A DNA stretch of 64,000 bases from Blautia wexlerae DSM 19850 (lineage in GTDB: Bacteria; Bacillota; Clostridia; Lachnospirales; Lachnospiraceae): positions 2,924,501 through 2,988,500 of the forward strand of contig NZ_CP102267.1 in assembly GCF_025148125.1 (NCBI RefSeq), given 5' to 3'. The notes beneath the pieces are model-generated. The model made no database searches and had not been told where the DNA came from. It saw nothing but the letters and a program-made list of their open reading frames with translations. Made by a program: the position numbers and the translations under genes. This document shows, piece by piece, positions 28,157-36,717 of the stretch (its first letter is position 1; each line of letters starts with the position of its first letter).

Positions 28157-28627
28157 TGTTATCTTATCTCCAAGTTCTTCGTCACTTATAATCCCTTCCG
28201 GTACATTTCACTGATCACTGCCTGCGCATGTTCAGATTCCTTTTTCTCTATTATCTGCGCCCGATCACTTAAAATCGCCAGCATCTCATCTACCAGATCT
28301 TCGATTTTAGGATTTGTATACCGATATAAATAACCCAGCATTCTGGTTGCAGTATAATCTGTATTCATATTTTTATATGCAATCTCAGCACAAAGCTCCT
28401 TCGGATAGCCCTTGCTGAGCAAAACCCTGTATAGTTCTTCTGTTCTTTCTGATGCCATGTTTTTTGCCTTTCTTATCATGTTTCTGTGTCACCAGCCATC
28501 TGATTTACTTCATCAAAAATCATATGATATAGCTATGTTTTTTCTCATAGTAACATACTTCAACTGATATTCGCAATCAGAACATGGAGCTTATTTGATA
28601 TGGAAAAAAGATTGTGTTACTGTTCAA
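27142..28627. repeat. 1.49-kb direct repeat, copy A
   Basis: Matches 41651-43136 with a constant offset of 14,509 bases and only scattered substitutions plus small indels near the right end. It contains the transglutaminase gene and the small gene upstream. The right end is the GTTACTGTTCA repeat arm in both copies; here the IS66-type element follows at once. Confidence 0.9.
28186..28458 (-). CDS. Hypothetical protein, cassette partner, copy A
   Basis: 90 residues from ATG 28458 (AAAGG eight bases upstream; the ATG at 28479 has no site). Soluble, helical, Glu/Lys-rich; begins MASERTEELYRVLLSKGYP and contains TRMLGYLYRYTNPKIEDLVD. No family recognised. It precedes the transglutaminase gene by 29 bases in both copies, so the two likely work together. 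Confidence 0.65.
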   Translation of the reverse strand: MASERTEELYRVLLSKGYPKELCAEIAYKNMNTDYTATRMLGYLYRYTNPKIEDLVDEMLAILSDRAQIIEKKESEHAQAVISEMYRKGL

Positions 28628-28643
28628 GGGCTAACTGGACTTA

Positions 28644-28692
28644 AGAAAACCGATGGTGTAAACTGAAAAACAGTTAAAGCCATCGGTTTTCT
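28644..28692 (-). terminator. Hairpin at the end of tnpC
   Basis: Perfect 13-bp arms AGAAAACCGATGG (28644-28656) and CCATCGGTTTTCT (28680-28692), with an inner AACTG/CAGTT stem. Directly after the transposase stop; T-rich on both outer sides. Confidence 0.75.
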
Positions 28693-30366
28693 TTATCCAA
28701 ATATCCTGGACACTCTGTCAAATATATTTTCTGGTTCTTCTAAGCGCATCAAAACAAGCATGCTCATGCATTGGCAGAGGTAATCGATGCTCTCGAAACT
28801 TCTGAATGTCACGGCCTGCGCCTGTTTCCGCTTATAATTCCTTAGAAGCCTTTCTGCTTCATTATTAGTGGCAGGTACCCGGAGATCATGCAGGAACAGC
28901 AGATGGTTCTGCATATATTTCTCTATTCTCAGAAATAAATTATACCCGTCTCTATAGTAATCGTTTGCCGGAACATTTTCATATTCCTTCCGGGCGGTCT
29001 CCAGTATCTTACGGTATCTTTCTTCGAATTCAGAGACCTTACAGGGATCCAGTTCCTCAGACGGCTGTAATCCATTCCGGAAATGGATCATTTCCTGTAC
29101 CAGTGAATGCATATCTTTATTCCAGGTACGGTCCGGCTCATTATCCATGCTACCTTTCAGATAGCGCAGCACATGGGCAAGGCATTCCTGATGATCCGTT
29201 CCATAATTATAAAAGGTCCGGTCATGATCGTGTACAAGGATCCCCTGGTAATCTTCAGTGACCGTGTCCTTTACCCCTTCATGCCCTTTTTTCTCACGGG
29301 CAAAATACAGGGCTTTTCCGTCCGGCGTTGCGCAGACATATATCTGGCAGCCCTTTCCGTTTTCCCTGCCATTTGTACAGTCTGTATGCATGACAGGGGA
29401 AAGCAGCATATCTGCATAAGCAGCCCTGCGCTCAGCTTCCGTTTTTAAGGCAAACTCCCTGCTGAGTCTGCTCACCATTCCTTTTGAGATATTCAGTTTT
29501 CCACCGGTCAGGCCTGACAGAAACTGTCTGCTCTTATCGATCGATGTACAGCAGTCATTGTTAAGAAGAAACAGAAATGCCCGGATGCTGCCGTCATAAT
29601 TCACATCATCAATGACTCCGGCCGGAAATGGAGCATGAACGCGTTCTCCCGTCTGACTGCTATAATAAACATCTGCATGATATTCTGTTACATCCAGGAG
29701 CATGCGGATGCCTACCCGTTGTTTTATGATCGTTTTTGATGTCTTTTTAAAAGAATTGTCTTCCAGGACTATTTCCGGAGGCGGGAGAAGGATTGCCGGC
29801 CGGGTCGGCTCCTGTTTTTTGCGGCAGTGTCCCTTATGGCCTGGCTGGCCTCCGGGTTTCCTTCCGGTCTTTTCCCTGCTGTTCGTGATCTTTTTCTTCC
29901 GGAGTGTTTTGGAAGAAGGGATAGAAGAATTTTCATAATCACGGTTTATCTGTGCACGGAGTTTCAGATTTTTTCCCTGTTCTTCTTCCAGCCTGACTGC
30001 TGTTTCATAAAACTGGTGCTGGAGTTCTTTTACCTTATCCAGTGCATCATCCCTCTGTTTTTCTGCTTTCAGGGCGCGCTTTTCCATCTCCTGGAGCTCC
30101 TGTTTCGTTTTCTTCTGCATTTTTTCAAACTCCAGAAGCATATCTTCCAGTACCTGGAACCAGTAATTACGGACACGTATCGTTTCCTTATGGGCATCCG
30201 CCGCTTCTTTCTGCAGTTCCAGGATCCTGGATCCATATTACCTGCATTCCTTCTGATGAAGCTCTTTCAGCCGGACATATCTTTCTCCGGATTCCAGTTC
30301 TTTATTTCTGGTCTGTGCAGCTTTCAGGCGGCACAGGAGTGTAATACGGTCATAAGCATCAGGCAT
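28693..30366 (-). pseudogene. tnpC: IS66 transposase TnpC with premature stop
   Basis: Reading from ATG 30366 (MPDAYDRITLLCRLKAAQ) the frame meets an ochre codon at 30238-30240, then stays open to 28693 in the same frame. The remaining 483 codons cover the helical leader, an SSIPSSKTLRKKK linker, the TGRKPGGQPGHKGH zinc-finger-like segment and the DDE core (MHTDCTNGREN, ILVHDHDRTFYNYG, PATNNEAERLLRNYKRKQ). Restart at an internal ATG (30141) would give a protein lacking about 75 residues. Confidence 0.8.
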
Positions 30367-30394
30367 ACTTTTTCCCCCGGCATAGTTTTATCTG

Positions 30395-30559
30395 TCAGAC
30401 GCCGCTGATAATATCTGTGATCTTTGAAATATGGTCTTCCAGAAATTCGATCATTTCTTTCTGCTTCTGGATAAACTCTTCCTGGATCTCAATCTGCTTG
30501 AGATAACCGTCAAGAAGTTCATCACGTTTTCTAAGTTCTTCTCTTAAATCAATGTTCAT
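30395..30559 (-). CDS. Small coiled-coil protein of the IS66-type element
   Basis: 54 residues from ATG 30559 (GAGAGGACGGCTT upstream). Begins MNIDLREELRKRDELLDGYL and is one amphipathic coiled coil. It precedes tnpC by 29 bases. Small accessory ORFs in this place are typical of clostridial IS66 relatives; function unknown. Confidence 0.6.
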   Translation of the reverse strand: MNIDLREELRKRDELLDGYLKQIEIQEEFIQKQKEMIEFLEDHISKITDIISGV

Positions 30560-30639
30560 AAGCCGTCCTCTCTTTCCTGACAAAAGTATAGCAGAAACAC
30601 AGGAAAAAAGCGAACTGCCGGAAACTTATCATATGTTCT

Positions 30640-30923
30640 CCGCCTTCTAAGAACGTGGCAGTTTTATACTCACTGAGTTTTGCTGTTTCATTTGCAAATT
30701 GAATACCCACTTTTGAGGCATCAATCCCCAGAACCTTATGTGTAGAAATATCTCCGGTTCCGCATCCAAAATCCAGGACATTTGTTGTTTTTTCCGCAAA
30801 TAGTTTTAAAGCTTCATCAAACATGGTTTCCACTTTCAAATCTAACTTTCTTAAATCTACAGGTGTACATTCTTTAAAAACCTGATTCCACATTTCTATT
30901 TCCTGTTCATATGCTTTATTCAA
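30640..30923 (-). pseudogene. Class I SAM methyltransferase, 3' end lost to the insertion element
   Basis: About 95 codons: MNKAYEQEIEMWNQVF, motif I NVLDFGCGTGDIS, then VLGIDASKVGIQFANETAKL and ATFLEGGEHM, after which the frame enters insertion-element DNA. The spacing between GDIS and VLGIDAS is about ten residues shorter than usual, suggesting an internal deletion too. Not functional. Confidence 0.7.
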
Positions 30924-31049
30924 GACTTCGTCATCTCCTCATTACTTAATTCCTTTTTTCAAAAAAGAAACTGCTCCAGATATTTTTTTCACAGACCTGC
31001 TCATTTCATCTACAGCAATCCTGCTAGTACATCGTTTTCGAAACACGCT

Positions 31050-32084
31050 CTAACACTCTACCGCTACTTTGATCACACCATCTCTCTTATTTTCAAAAAG
31101 TTCATATGCTTCTTCGATTCTGCTAAGCGGATAGGTATGTGTGATAAGTGGTTCTGTATTAATCTTACCTTCTGCGATCAGTTTCAGGGTTTCCTCACAA
31201 TCACATCCATCCACTCCACCTGTTTTGAATGTGAGATTTTTTCCATACATATCCGGAAGTGGCAGTACCTGAGCCTTATCATAAAGTGCAACCACTGTCA
31301 CAGTTGCATTTGGTCTTGCACATTCCCATGCCAGACGAAATGTAGATTCCGCTCCCGCAACCTCAAGAACTACATCAGCTCCACCGTGATCACTATGGTC
31401 CTGGACAAAATCAAAGCATTCCTCCGGCGAGACAGTAAGAACCTCCGGATAATGTTCATTAATAAAATGAATTCTGTTTTCATCTTTTTCACACATAATA
31501 ATACACTTTGGATTTTTCAGCATAACACTTAGCAAAGTGCAAATCCCTGTAGGACCAGCTCCAATAATCAGCACAATATCCTCCTCTGTGATCTCAGAAA
31601 TACGTGCAGCCCAATAGCCAGTGGCAAGAACATCTCCTACCAGCAAAGCCTGTCTGTCAGTAACTCCTTCCGGAATTTTGTTCAGTCCCTGGTCAGCAAA
31701 CGGAACTCTTACATATTCTGCCTGACCACCATCTATACGACAGCCAAGAGCCCATCCGCCATTCTCATCTGTACAGTTATTTACATAACCTTTTTTACAG
31801 AAAAAACATTCACCACAAAAGGTTTCTACATTTACAGTCACACGATCCCCTGGTTTTACATGAGTTACAGCACTTCCAACTGATTCAACAATACCTACCA
31901 TCTCATGTCCCACAGTTATACCAGGAACTGCACGGGGAACACTTCCGTGTTTAATGTGCAGATCACTTGAGCAGATACTTGCAAGCGTTACCTTTACAAC
32001 TGCATCTCGTTCATGCGTAAGTACTGGTTTTGGTTTTTCCATTAATTCAAATTTTCCCTTTGAAACATATGTATAAGTCTGCAT
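31050..32084 (-). CDS. Zinc-dependent alcohol dehydrogenase family protein
   Basis: 344 residues of the medium-chain dehydrogenase family. Catalytic zinc ligands in ASICSSDLHIKHG and GHEMVGIVESVGS; structural zinc cysteines CGECFFCKKGYVNNC (about 92-106); NAD fold IIGAGPTGICTLLSV. Acts on a secondary alcohol or aldehyde; substrate not predictable. The microcompartment genes 1.5 kb away make an aldehyde/alcohol role tempting but unproven. Confidence 0.88.
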   Translation of the reverse strand: MQTYTYVSKGKFELMEKPKPVLTHERDAVVKVTLASICSSDLHIKHGSVPRAVPGITVGHEMVGIVESVGSAVTHVKPGDRVTVNVETFCGECFFCKKGYVNNCTDENGGWALGCRIDGGQAEYVRVPFADQGLNKIPEGVTDRQALLVGDVLATGYWAARISEITEEDIVLIIGAGPTGICTLLSVMLKNPKCIIMCEKDENRIHFINEHYPEVLTVSPEECFDFVQDHSDHGGADVVLEVAGAESTFRLAWECARPNATVTVVALYDKAQVLPLPDMYGKNLTFKTGGVDGCDCEETLKLIAEGKINTEPLITHTYPLSRIEEAYELFENKRDGVIKVAVEC

Positions 32085-32108
32085 TATTTTATCCCATCAC
32101 TTTCCGGA

Positions 32109-32513
32109 TTATTTTATCAGATGATCCTTCATAAATTTTAATGTTTTGTCTGCCTTTAGCCAAACTGCTTCCTGTTCTTCATGGGTAACAAAGATCAATG
32201 TCTTTCCCTCGGTCTTTTTTAAAATATAATCAATTGTTTCTGTGCATACCAGTCTTATATTGGAAGCAGCACTCAGATTTTCGCACAGGCGATCTTCCTG
32301 AAATACTGCACTGATCTTCCTGTCACTTATCACTTCTATTTTTCCCTTATCCGGAATATCCAGCCCCAGAAGAAGCCGTATCAGTGTAGTTTTTCCACAT
32401 CCGGATCTTCCTCTTATACAAGTGGTTTTCCCTTCTGGAAAAACGCAACACAAATCTCTCAGTATCTGCTGCTCTCCGTATGCTTTACTGACATGATCTA
32501 CCTTTATATCCAT
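32109..32513 (-). pseudogene. ABC transporter ATPase (SsuB/TauB-like) with internal deletion
   Basis: From ATG 32513 (GGTGGAG upstream) 134 codons. Walker A GRSGCGKTTLIRLLLG and the Q-loop AVFQEDRL are present, and the tail has the H-loop IFVTHEEQEAVW. Between NIRLVC and TIDYILKK the signature motif and Walker B, about 70 residues, are missing in frame. It cannot hydrolyse ATP normally. Adjacent to its permease gene. Confidence 0.75.
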
Positions 32514-32584
32514 ATCTTTTCTCCACCTGTAACAAACCTCACAAATAACGCATTTAAGAAAATTACCATAAATCAAAATCTCCG

Positions 32585-33307
32585 TTATTTATGTTCTATC
32601 ATATAAACTACTCTGCTTACAATTCCAAGAAAACACTTTTCAAATACAAAACTTATCACAATAATCACAATCGTCCATGCAAAAAGATCAGGAGTATTCA
32701 GATATATTTTTGCATTATACAGTTTCTCACCAATAGAACCTGAGGGTACTCCGATAACCTCTGCTGCCACTCCTGCTTTCCAGCACATCCCAAGTGAAAG
32801 CCTGCATGCAGAGAGAAAATAAGGTAGTACCTGCGATACATAAATATATCTGATCTTTCTTCCGGGATTCACCTGAAATACTTTTGCCATTTCCAGTATC
32901 TTACTGTCAGTCTGCCGTATTCCCTCAAGGATATTCGTATATATCACAGGCAGAACCATAAGAAAAGAAATAAAAACTGACAGATTTCTGGACGGTATCC
33001 ATATCAGGCACAAAATGATAAAAGACGCCACAGGTGTAGATTTGACCACCGCAATTACAGGTGCTATCAGGATTTCCACTGTTTTTGACCAATATGCCAA
33101 CACTGCCAGAAAGATTCCCAAAAACATAGCCAAAAGAAATCCTGTCACAATACGCACAAAACTAAATCCAACAGACTGCCAGAAATTCCCGGTAAAACTC
33201 AGTTCAAAAAGCTTTCGGACAACAGAAACAGGAGATGCTAGAAGAATCTCCTGTCCCAGATACATACTTGCAAACTGCCAGATTGTAATCCAGAAAAACA
33301 CTGCCAC
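32585..33307 (-). CDS. ABC transporter permease, SsuC/TauC-like
   Basis: 240 residues from GTG 33307 with about six membrane helices and the EAA-like loop (EMAKVFQVNPGRKIRYIYVSQV). Family members import sulfonates, nitrate or pyrimidine precursors. Upstream codons IKKGCYTGIRI look like the usual N-terminus, but the codon where ATG is expected reads ATA after a stop. The true start may thus be mutated. The ATPase is broken and no substrate-binding protein is present, so the system looks decayed. Confidence 0.75.
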   Translation of the reverse strand: MAVFFWITIWQFASMYLGQEILLASPVSVVRKLFELSFTGNFWQSVGFSFVRIVTGFLLAMFLGIFLAVLAYWSKTVEILIAPVIAVVKSTPVASFIILCLIWIPSRNLSVFISFLMVLPVIYTNILEGIRQTDSKILEMAKVFQVNPGRKIRYIYVSQVLPYFLSACRLSLGMCWKAGVAAEVIGVPSGSIGEKLYNAKIYLNTPDLFAWTIVIIVISFVFEKCFLGIVSRVVYMIEHK

Positions 33308-33364
33308 TATGCGGATTCCTGTATAGCATCCTTTCTTTATTTAAGAATTCAAGAAGTATTTAAG

Positions 33365-33407
33365 TTCATTAAATATTTTATCACACAATGAAAAAATATT
33401 TAATGAA
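33365..33407. repeat. Perfect 15-bp inverted repeat between divergent genes
   Basis: TTCATTAAATATTTT (33365-33379) and AAAATATTTAATGAA (33393-33407), 13 bases apart. It sits in the 324-base gap between the ABC permease and eutJ, next to T-rich DNA. May be an operator or a mobile-element relic; nothing else but repeat R5 is seen in the gap. Confidence 0.6.
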
Positions 33408-33551
33408 AACTTTGATATTTACCAATAATTTTTCTATTCTTTTCATAACCTGACGGCATATTTTGTTGCTTTTCCATACTGATTATTCTATAATATATAA
33501 TATCTGTTTGCAATTTTTTGTTGTTTTTTCTGAAACAGCAAAAATCGAAAA

Positions 33552-33583
33552 ACATGTTGCTGAGAACGGAATGAGCAGTAACA
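33552..33583. repeat. Modular palindromic repeat, copy R5
   Basis: TGTTGCTGAGAACGGAATG, then AGCAGTAACA, the short palindrome module, 50 bases before the eutJ start. Confidence 0.6.
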
Positions 33584-33631
33584 ATGTCAAACGATCTCAT
33601 CTATAAAATAAAATATCAGGAGTATACAGAT

Positions 33632-34468
33632 ATGGAATTGAAAAACAGAACTTTATCAAATTTCGCCGATCTTGTTCAAACCGGTGAATGCAAAAAATTC
33701 AAAGGCCGCCTGAAGGTAGGTGTGGATTTGGGTACAGCTAATACAGTTCTGGCAGTTGTAGACACTACCAACCGTCCGATTGCTGGCATATCCGCTCCCT
33801 CCCAGGCTATCAGAGACGGCGTGATCGTCAATTATTATGAATCTGTTCAGCTTGTTACACGGCTGAAGGCTGAACTTGAAGAAAAACTGAAAACTGAACT
33901 TCCTTACGCTGCAGCTGCAATCCCACCCGGAGTTTCCGAAGGAAGTTCAAAAAGTATTCAATATGTGCTGGAGGGTGCAGGTTTTGAGGTTTCCAATATC
34001 GTAGACGAACCCACCGCTGCAGCTGCTGTACTTAAGATTTCAGACGGCGCTGTAGTGGATGTAGGTGGAGGCACTACAGGAATCAGTATTCTCAAAAACG
34101 GCAAAGTAATCTACACAGACGATGAAGCTACCGGCGGCAGTCACATGACCATGACTGTAGCAGGGCACTATAACATCCCATACGAAGAAGCTGAAATTTT
34201 AAAAACAGATCGTTCAAAAGAAGCTGAAATTTTCCCTGTAATCAAAGCAACGGTAGAAAAAATGGCCACGATCACTCAGAAATTTCTCACAGGCTACCAG
34301 GTACCCGCTGTATATGTTGTAGGCGGTTCCGCAAGTTTTGAAGATTTCACAGGCGTATTTGAAAAAAAGCTTGGGCTACCTGTTTATCGTCCGGTACATC
34401 CTCTGCTGGTAACCCCACTGGGTATCGCTTATCACTGTGATCTTCCACCAGTCACACACAAAAAATAA
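33632..34468 (+). CDS. eutJ: EutJ-like Hsp70-family protein
   Basis: 278 residues from ATG 33632 (CAGGAGTATACAGAT upstream; the earlier ATG at 33584 overlaps repeat R5). Actin/Hsp70 ATPase motifs: VGVDLGTANTVLAVVD (phosphate 1), VDVGGGTTGISIL (phosphate 2), DEPTAAAAVL, VVGGSASFEDF (adenosine). EutJ is a putative chaperone of ethanolamine-type microcompartments. No other eut enzyme is in the window, but two BMC shell genes are 1.5 kb away. Confidence 0.88.
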   Translation: MELKNRTLSNFADLVQTGECKKFKGRLKVGVDLGTANTVLAVVDTTNRPIAGISAPSQAIRDGVIVNYYESVQLVTRLKAELEEKLKTELPYAAAAIPPGVSEGSSKSIQYVLEGAGFEVSNIVDEPTAAAAVLKISDGAVVDVGGGTTGISILKNGKVIYTDDEATGGSHMTMTVAGHYNIPYEEAEILKTDRSKEAEIFPVIKATVEKMATITQKFLTGYQVPAVYVVGGSASFEDFTGVFEKKLGLPVYRPVHPLLVTPLGIAYHCDLPPVTHKK

Positions 34469-34510
34469 TCAAAACTTTTCATAAAATACTATATAAGGGG
34501 GTATTATACC

Positions 34511-34999
34511 ATGAGAGAACTAAAAGCAACAAAAATCAATGCTGCAGATTTTGCACCATTTGGTACATTTTTCAGCATGACAGAGCCAGAAGGCTATCCA
34601 TTACATGGTGAAATACATAAATTTTATCCAGACCGTATTTCCGGTACCTGTATGGGATCCATTGGTTTTTCACCTATTGCAGTACATAAAGATGAACGCA
34701 TCGTTAAAGCTGCTGAATATCACACAACTACCTGGGAAGGAATTGTTGCACTGGATGATGACATGATCATACATGTAGCACCGGCTTCTGCAGGCGCACC
34801 TGTTCCGGAACTTACCAGAGCATTCATAGTTCCAAAAGGAACTATGGTGAAGATCAATACTGCTATCTGGCATTTATGTCCTCTTCCTTTAAACAATGAA
34901 GTACTCCATGCCATGATCATTCTTCCGGAATGCACTTATGCAAATGACTGCACAGTAGTAGATTTTGAAGAAAAAGACTGGTTTAAGATTACTGTCTGA
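34511..34999 (+). CDS. Ureidoglycolate lyase (AllA)-like cupin protein
   Basis: 162 residues; GGGGGTATTATACC before the ATG. The pattern ISGTCMGSIGFSPIA...TRAFIVPKGTMVKINTAIWH and the closing NDCTVVDF resembles AllA, which splits ureidoglycolate into glyoxylate and urea. Co-directional with eutJ, 42 bases after it, so probably one operon. No other allantoin genes are visible, hence another small-molecule lyase or a sensor-like cupin is possible. Confidence 0.7.
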   Translation: MRELKATKINAADFAPFGTFFSMTEPEGYPLHGEIHKFYPDRISGTCMGSIGFSPIAVHKDERIVKAAEYHTTTWEGIVALDDDMIIHVAPASAGAPVPELTRAFIVPKGTMVKINTAIWHLCPLPLNNEVLHAMIILPECTYANDCTVVDFEEKDWFKITV

Positions 35000-35006
35000 T
35001 ATACAT

Positions 35007-35060
35007 AAATATCCCCGGAACTCCACTGTTTTTACATAAAGTTCCTGGGATATTTTTATT
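35007..35060 (+). terminator. Terminator after the AllA-like gene
   Basis: AAATATCCCCGGAACT and AGTTCCTGGGATATTT pair at 15 of 16 positions, followed by a T-run. Lies between convergent genes. Confidence 0.8.
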
Positions 35061-35069
35061 GTCTGATTT

Positions 35070-35573
35070 TTACAATACACCCTGCTTCTGCATTTCGGCA
35101 GACACAGAAACATACTCTTTACTGTTTTCAAGATTTCCCAGCTTTTCTTCCCATGTAAGGTTTCGTTTAATCTTTGCAGGACTTCCCATCACCAGAGAAC
35201 CGTCCGGTATCACTGTATTCTTTGTCACAAGACTTCCTGCTCCTATGATACAATCCTTACCTATTCTGGCACCATCAAGAACAACCGCTCCCATTCCGAT
35301 CAATGTACGGTCACCGATCATACATCCATGAAGCACTGCATTATGTCCAACTGTCACATTATTCCCAATATGTACCGGCATATTACGGCTTACATGAATC
35401 GTACAGTTTTCCTGAACATTAGATTCCTCACCAATCACGATCGGAGCATCATCGCCACGTATCACAGCATAATGAAGAACACAACTGTCACGCCCGATAG
35501 TTACATCTCCAATAACCACTGACTGCCTTGCAATTTTTGCATCTTCTGATATTTTTACACTCTTATAATCCAT
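35070..35573 (-). CDS. Gamma carbonic anhydrase family protein
   Basis: 167 residues of left-handed beta-helix hexapeptide repeats (VIGDVTIGRDSCVLHYAVIRGD, then IGNNVTVGHNAVLHGCMIG). The three zinc His positions are plausible in TIHVS, VGHNAVLH. A C-terminal helix follows. Probably a cytosolic hydratase or acetyltransferase-like protein; carbonic anhydrases of this class accompany some microcompartments. A diverged fragment of a relative is fused into the shard at 25870. Confidence 0.86.
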   Translation of the reverse strand: MDYKSVKISEDAKIARQSVVIGDVTIGRDSCVLHYAVIRGDDAPIVIGEESNVQENCTIHVSRNMPVHIGNNVTVGHNAVLHGCMIGDRTLIGMGAVVLDGARIGKDCIIGAGSLVTKNTVIPDGSLVMGSPAKIKRNLTWEEKLGNLENSKEYVSVSAEMQKQGVL

Positions 35574-35666
35574 CTTCCGAAATACCTGCCTTCTTGATTT
35601 AATACTACCTTCACATCATTTTCAATACCCTGACACTTCTTTACTGCAGAATCTTTATACATATTC

Positions 35667-35711
35667 CAAAAAGACTTTCTGCATTTCATTTACTGATTTA
35701 CAGAAAGTCCT
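35667..35711 (-). terminator. Terminator after the BMC genes
   Basis: AAGACTTTCTG/CAGAAAGTCCT hairpin with a CTTTTTGG tail on the minus strand, just after the second shell gene. Confidence 0.7.
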
Positions 35712-35719
35712 CTTAGCTA

Positions 35720-36007
35720 TTATTTATGGTGTTTTTCTTCCTCTTCTTTCACCAGTCTTGATGTTTCTTCAGACGGTGCTGAGATTACAGCTGCTGCTAT
35801 AATTTCACAGGGCGGGTTTCCCTTTACAGCATCTACTGCTGCCTTTACTGCTGCTATATCGCCACTTAAGAATATAGTTGCGTGACCTCCGCACTTGGTA
35901 TGCCAGGTACGGAATTCCACATCTGATGTTTTCAGCATCTGGTCAAGGACAACTACTGCATTACAGCTTCCCACAACCTCTACTAATCCTAATGCTCCAT
36001 ATGACAT
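35720..36007 (-). CDS. Bacterial microcompartment shell protein (BMC-H), second gene
   Basis: 95 residues starting MSYGALGLVEVVG. The start is set at 36007 because AGGAGG lies ten bases before it; the ATG at 36028 would place that site inside the coding region. Single BMC domain (VEFRTWHTKCGGHATIFLSG; AAVKAAVDAV) and a charged His-rich tail EEEEKHHK. Forms hexameric shell tiles. Twenty-four bases after the first shell gene. Confidence 0.88.
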   Translation of the reverse strand: MSYGALGLVEVVGSCNAVVVLDQMLKTSDVEFRTWHTKCGGHATIFLSGDIAAVKAAVDAVKGNPPCEIIAAAVISAPSEETSRLVKEEEEKHHK

Positions 36008-36031
36008 CTTCTCATTTCCTCCTGACATGTT

Positions 36032-36331
36032 CTATTTGTTAATGGTCATCTTAAGTGCCACTTCAGTATCTGCGGAAGGTGATGCGATCACTGTGTGAGA
36101 AACAATCTTGCCAAGGGGTTTGGCTGTCTCTAAGGCCACTTCCATTGCTGCATTCACATCAGAAACACTGCCGCGTATTTTTACACATGCTCCGCTTTTC
36201 AGTCGGTTTCGTTCGACGCTTTGAATCGTTACGTTTGCAGCCTTGGATGCTGCATCGAGAGCGACAAAGCAAGCTACCAGGTTATCCAGTTCAAATGCCC
36301 CAACTGCCATGCCATCATAGTTTTTTGCCAT
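36032..36331 (-). CDS. Bacterial microcompartment shell protein (BMC-H), first gene
   Basis: 99 residues, single BMC domain: GMAVGAFELDNLVACFVALD, NVTIQSVERNRLKSGACVKIRG, IVSHTVIASPS. TAAGGAGG precedes the ATG. Transcribed from the promoter at 36387-36415 through a leader hairpin. No pentameric vertex protein or signature enzyme is present, so these tiles must join a shell encoded elsewhere or serve an unknown role. Confidence 0.9.
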   Translation of the reverse strand: MAKNYDGMAVGAFELDNLVACFVALDAASKAANVTIQSVERNRLKSGACVKIRGSVSDVNAAMEVALETAKPLGKIVSHTVIASPSADTEVALKMTINK

Positions 36332-36386
36332 TTTATCCTCCTTACGAGACGGGAAAATGGTTCTCCCGACTGCTGTCTTTTATACT

Positions 36387-36415
36387 AGTATACCTTGTTT
36401 TCATTATAATCACAA
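36387..36415 (-). promoter_or_regulatory. Promoter of the BMC gene pair
   Basis: TTGTGA (36410-36415), 17 bases, TATACT (36387-36392) on the minus strand. The leader contains a CGGGA/TCCCG hairpin near 36349-36370. The rest of the 386-base gap (36332-36717) shows no recognisable gene. Confidence 0.65.
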
Positions 36416-36717
36416 GCTATTTTCTACTGAAATCTCACAAAAATTCACATAATGCCACACAATACCACATCATCTTCAAGAGTTTATCTGTTGGATTGTT
36501 TATTTTTCACTATTTTCATAAATCTTCTCTCTTACAACCATTCACAGGCTTCTATGCAGAACATATACTAATATGGAGAACAACAATCTGCTGTTGTCAG
36601 GTTTTAATCGTCATGCATCAAATGACCCGGAATTATCCGGTACCTCCTGCTGTAACATTTGATGCTGTAGGGTCAGACGGATATTTGCAATTGAAGCAGA
36701 GGACTTACTTGATTCAG

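Larger units (their letters stand above)
28627..30640 (-). mobile_element. IS66-family insertion element (ends approximate)
   Basis: Bounded on the left by the junction with the GTTACTGTTCA repeat arm and on the right by a truncated methyltransferase gene. Carries a 54-codon coiled-coil ORF and tnpC. Terminal inverted repeats and target duplication could not be made out by eye. The transposase has a premature stop, so the copy may be inactive. Confidence 0.75.

Noticed and set aside
33632-36331. Ethanolamine utilisation operon
   Set aside because: EutJ and two shell tiles alone; EutA/B/C/D/E/G and the EutVW regulator are absent, and no ANTAR-type paired hairpins were seen in the leader.
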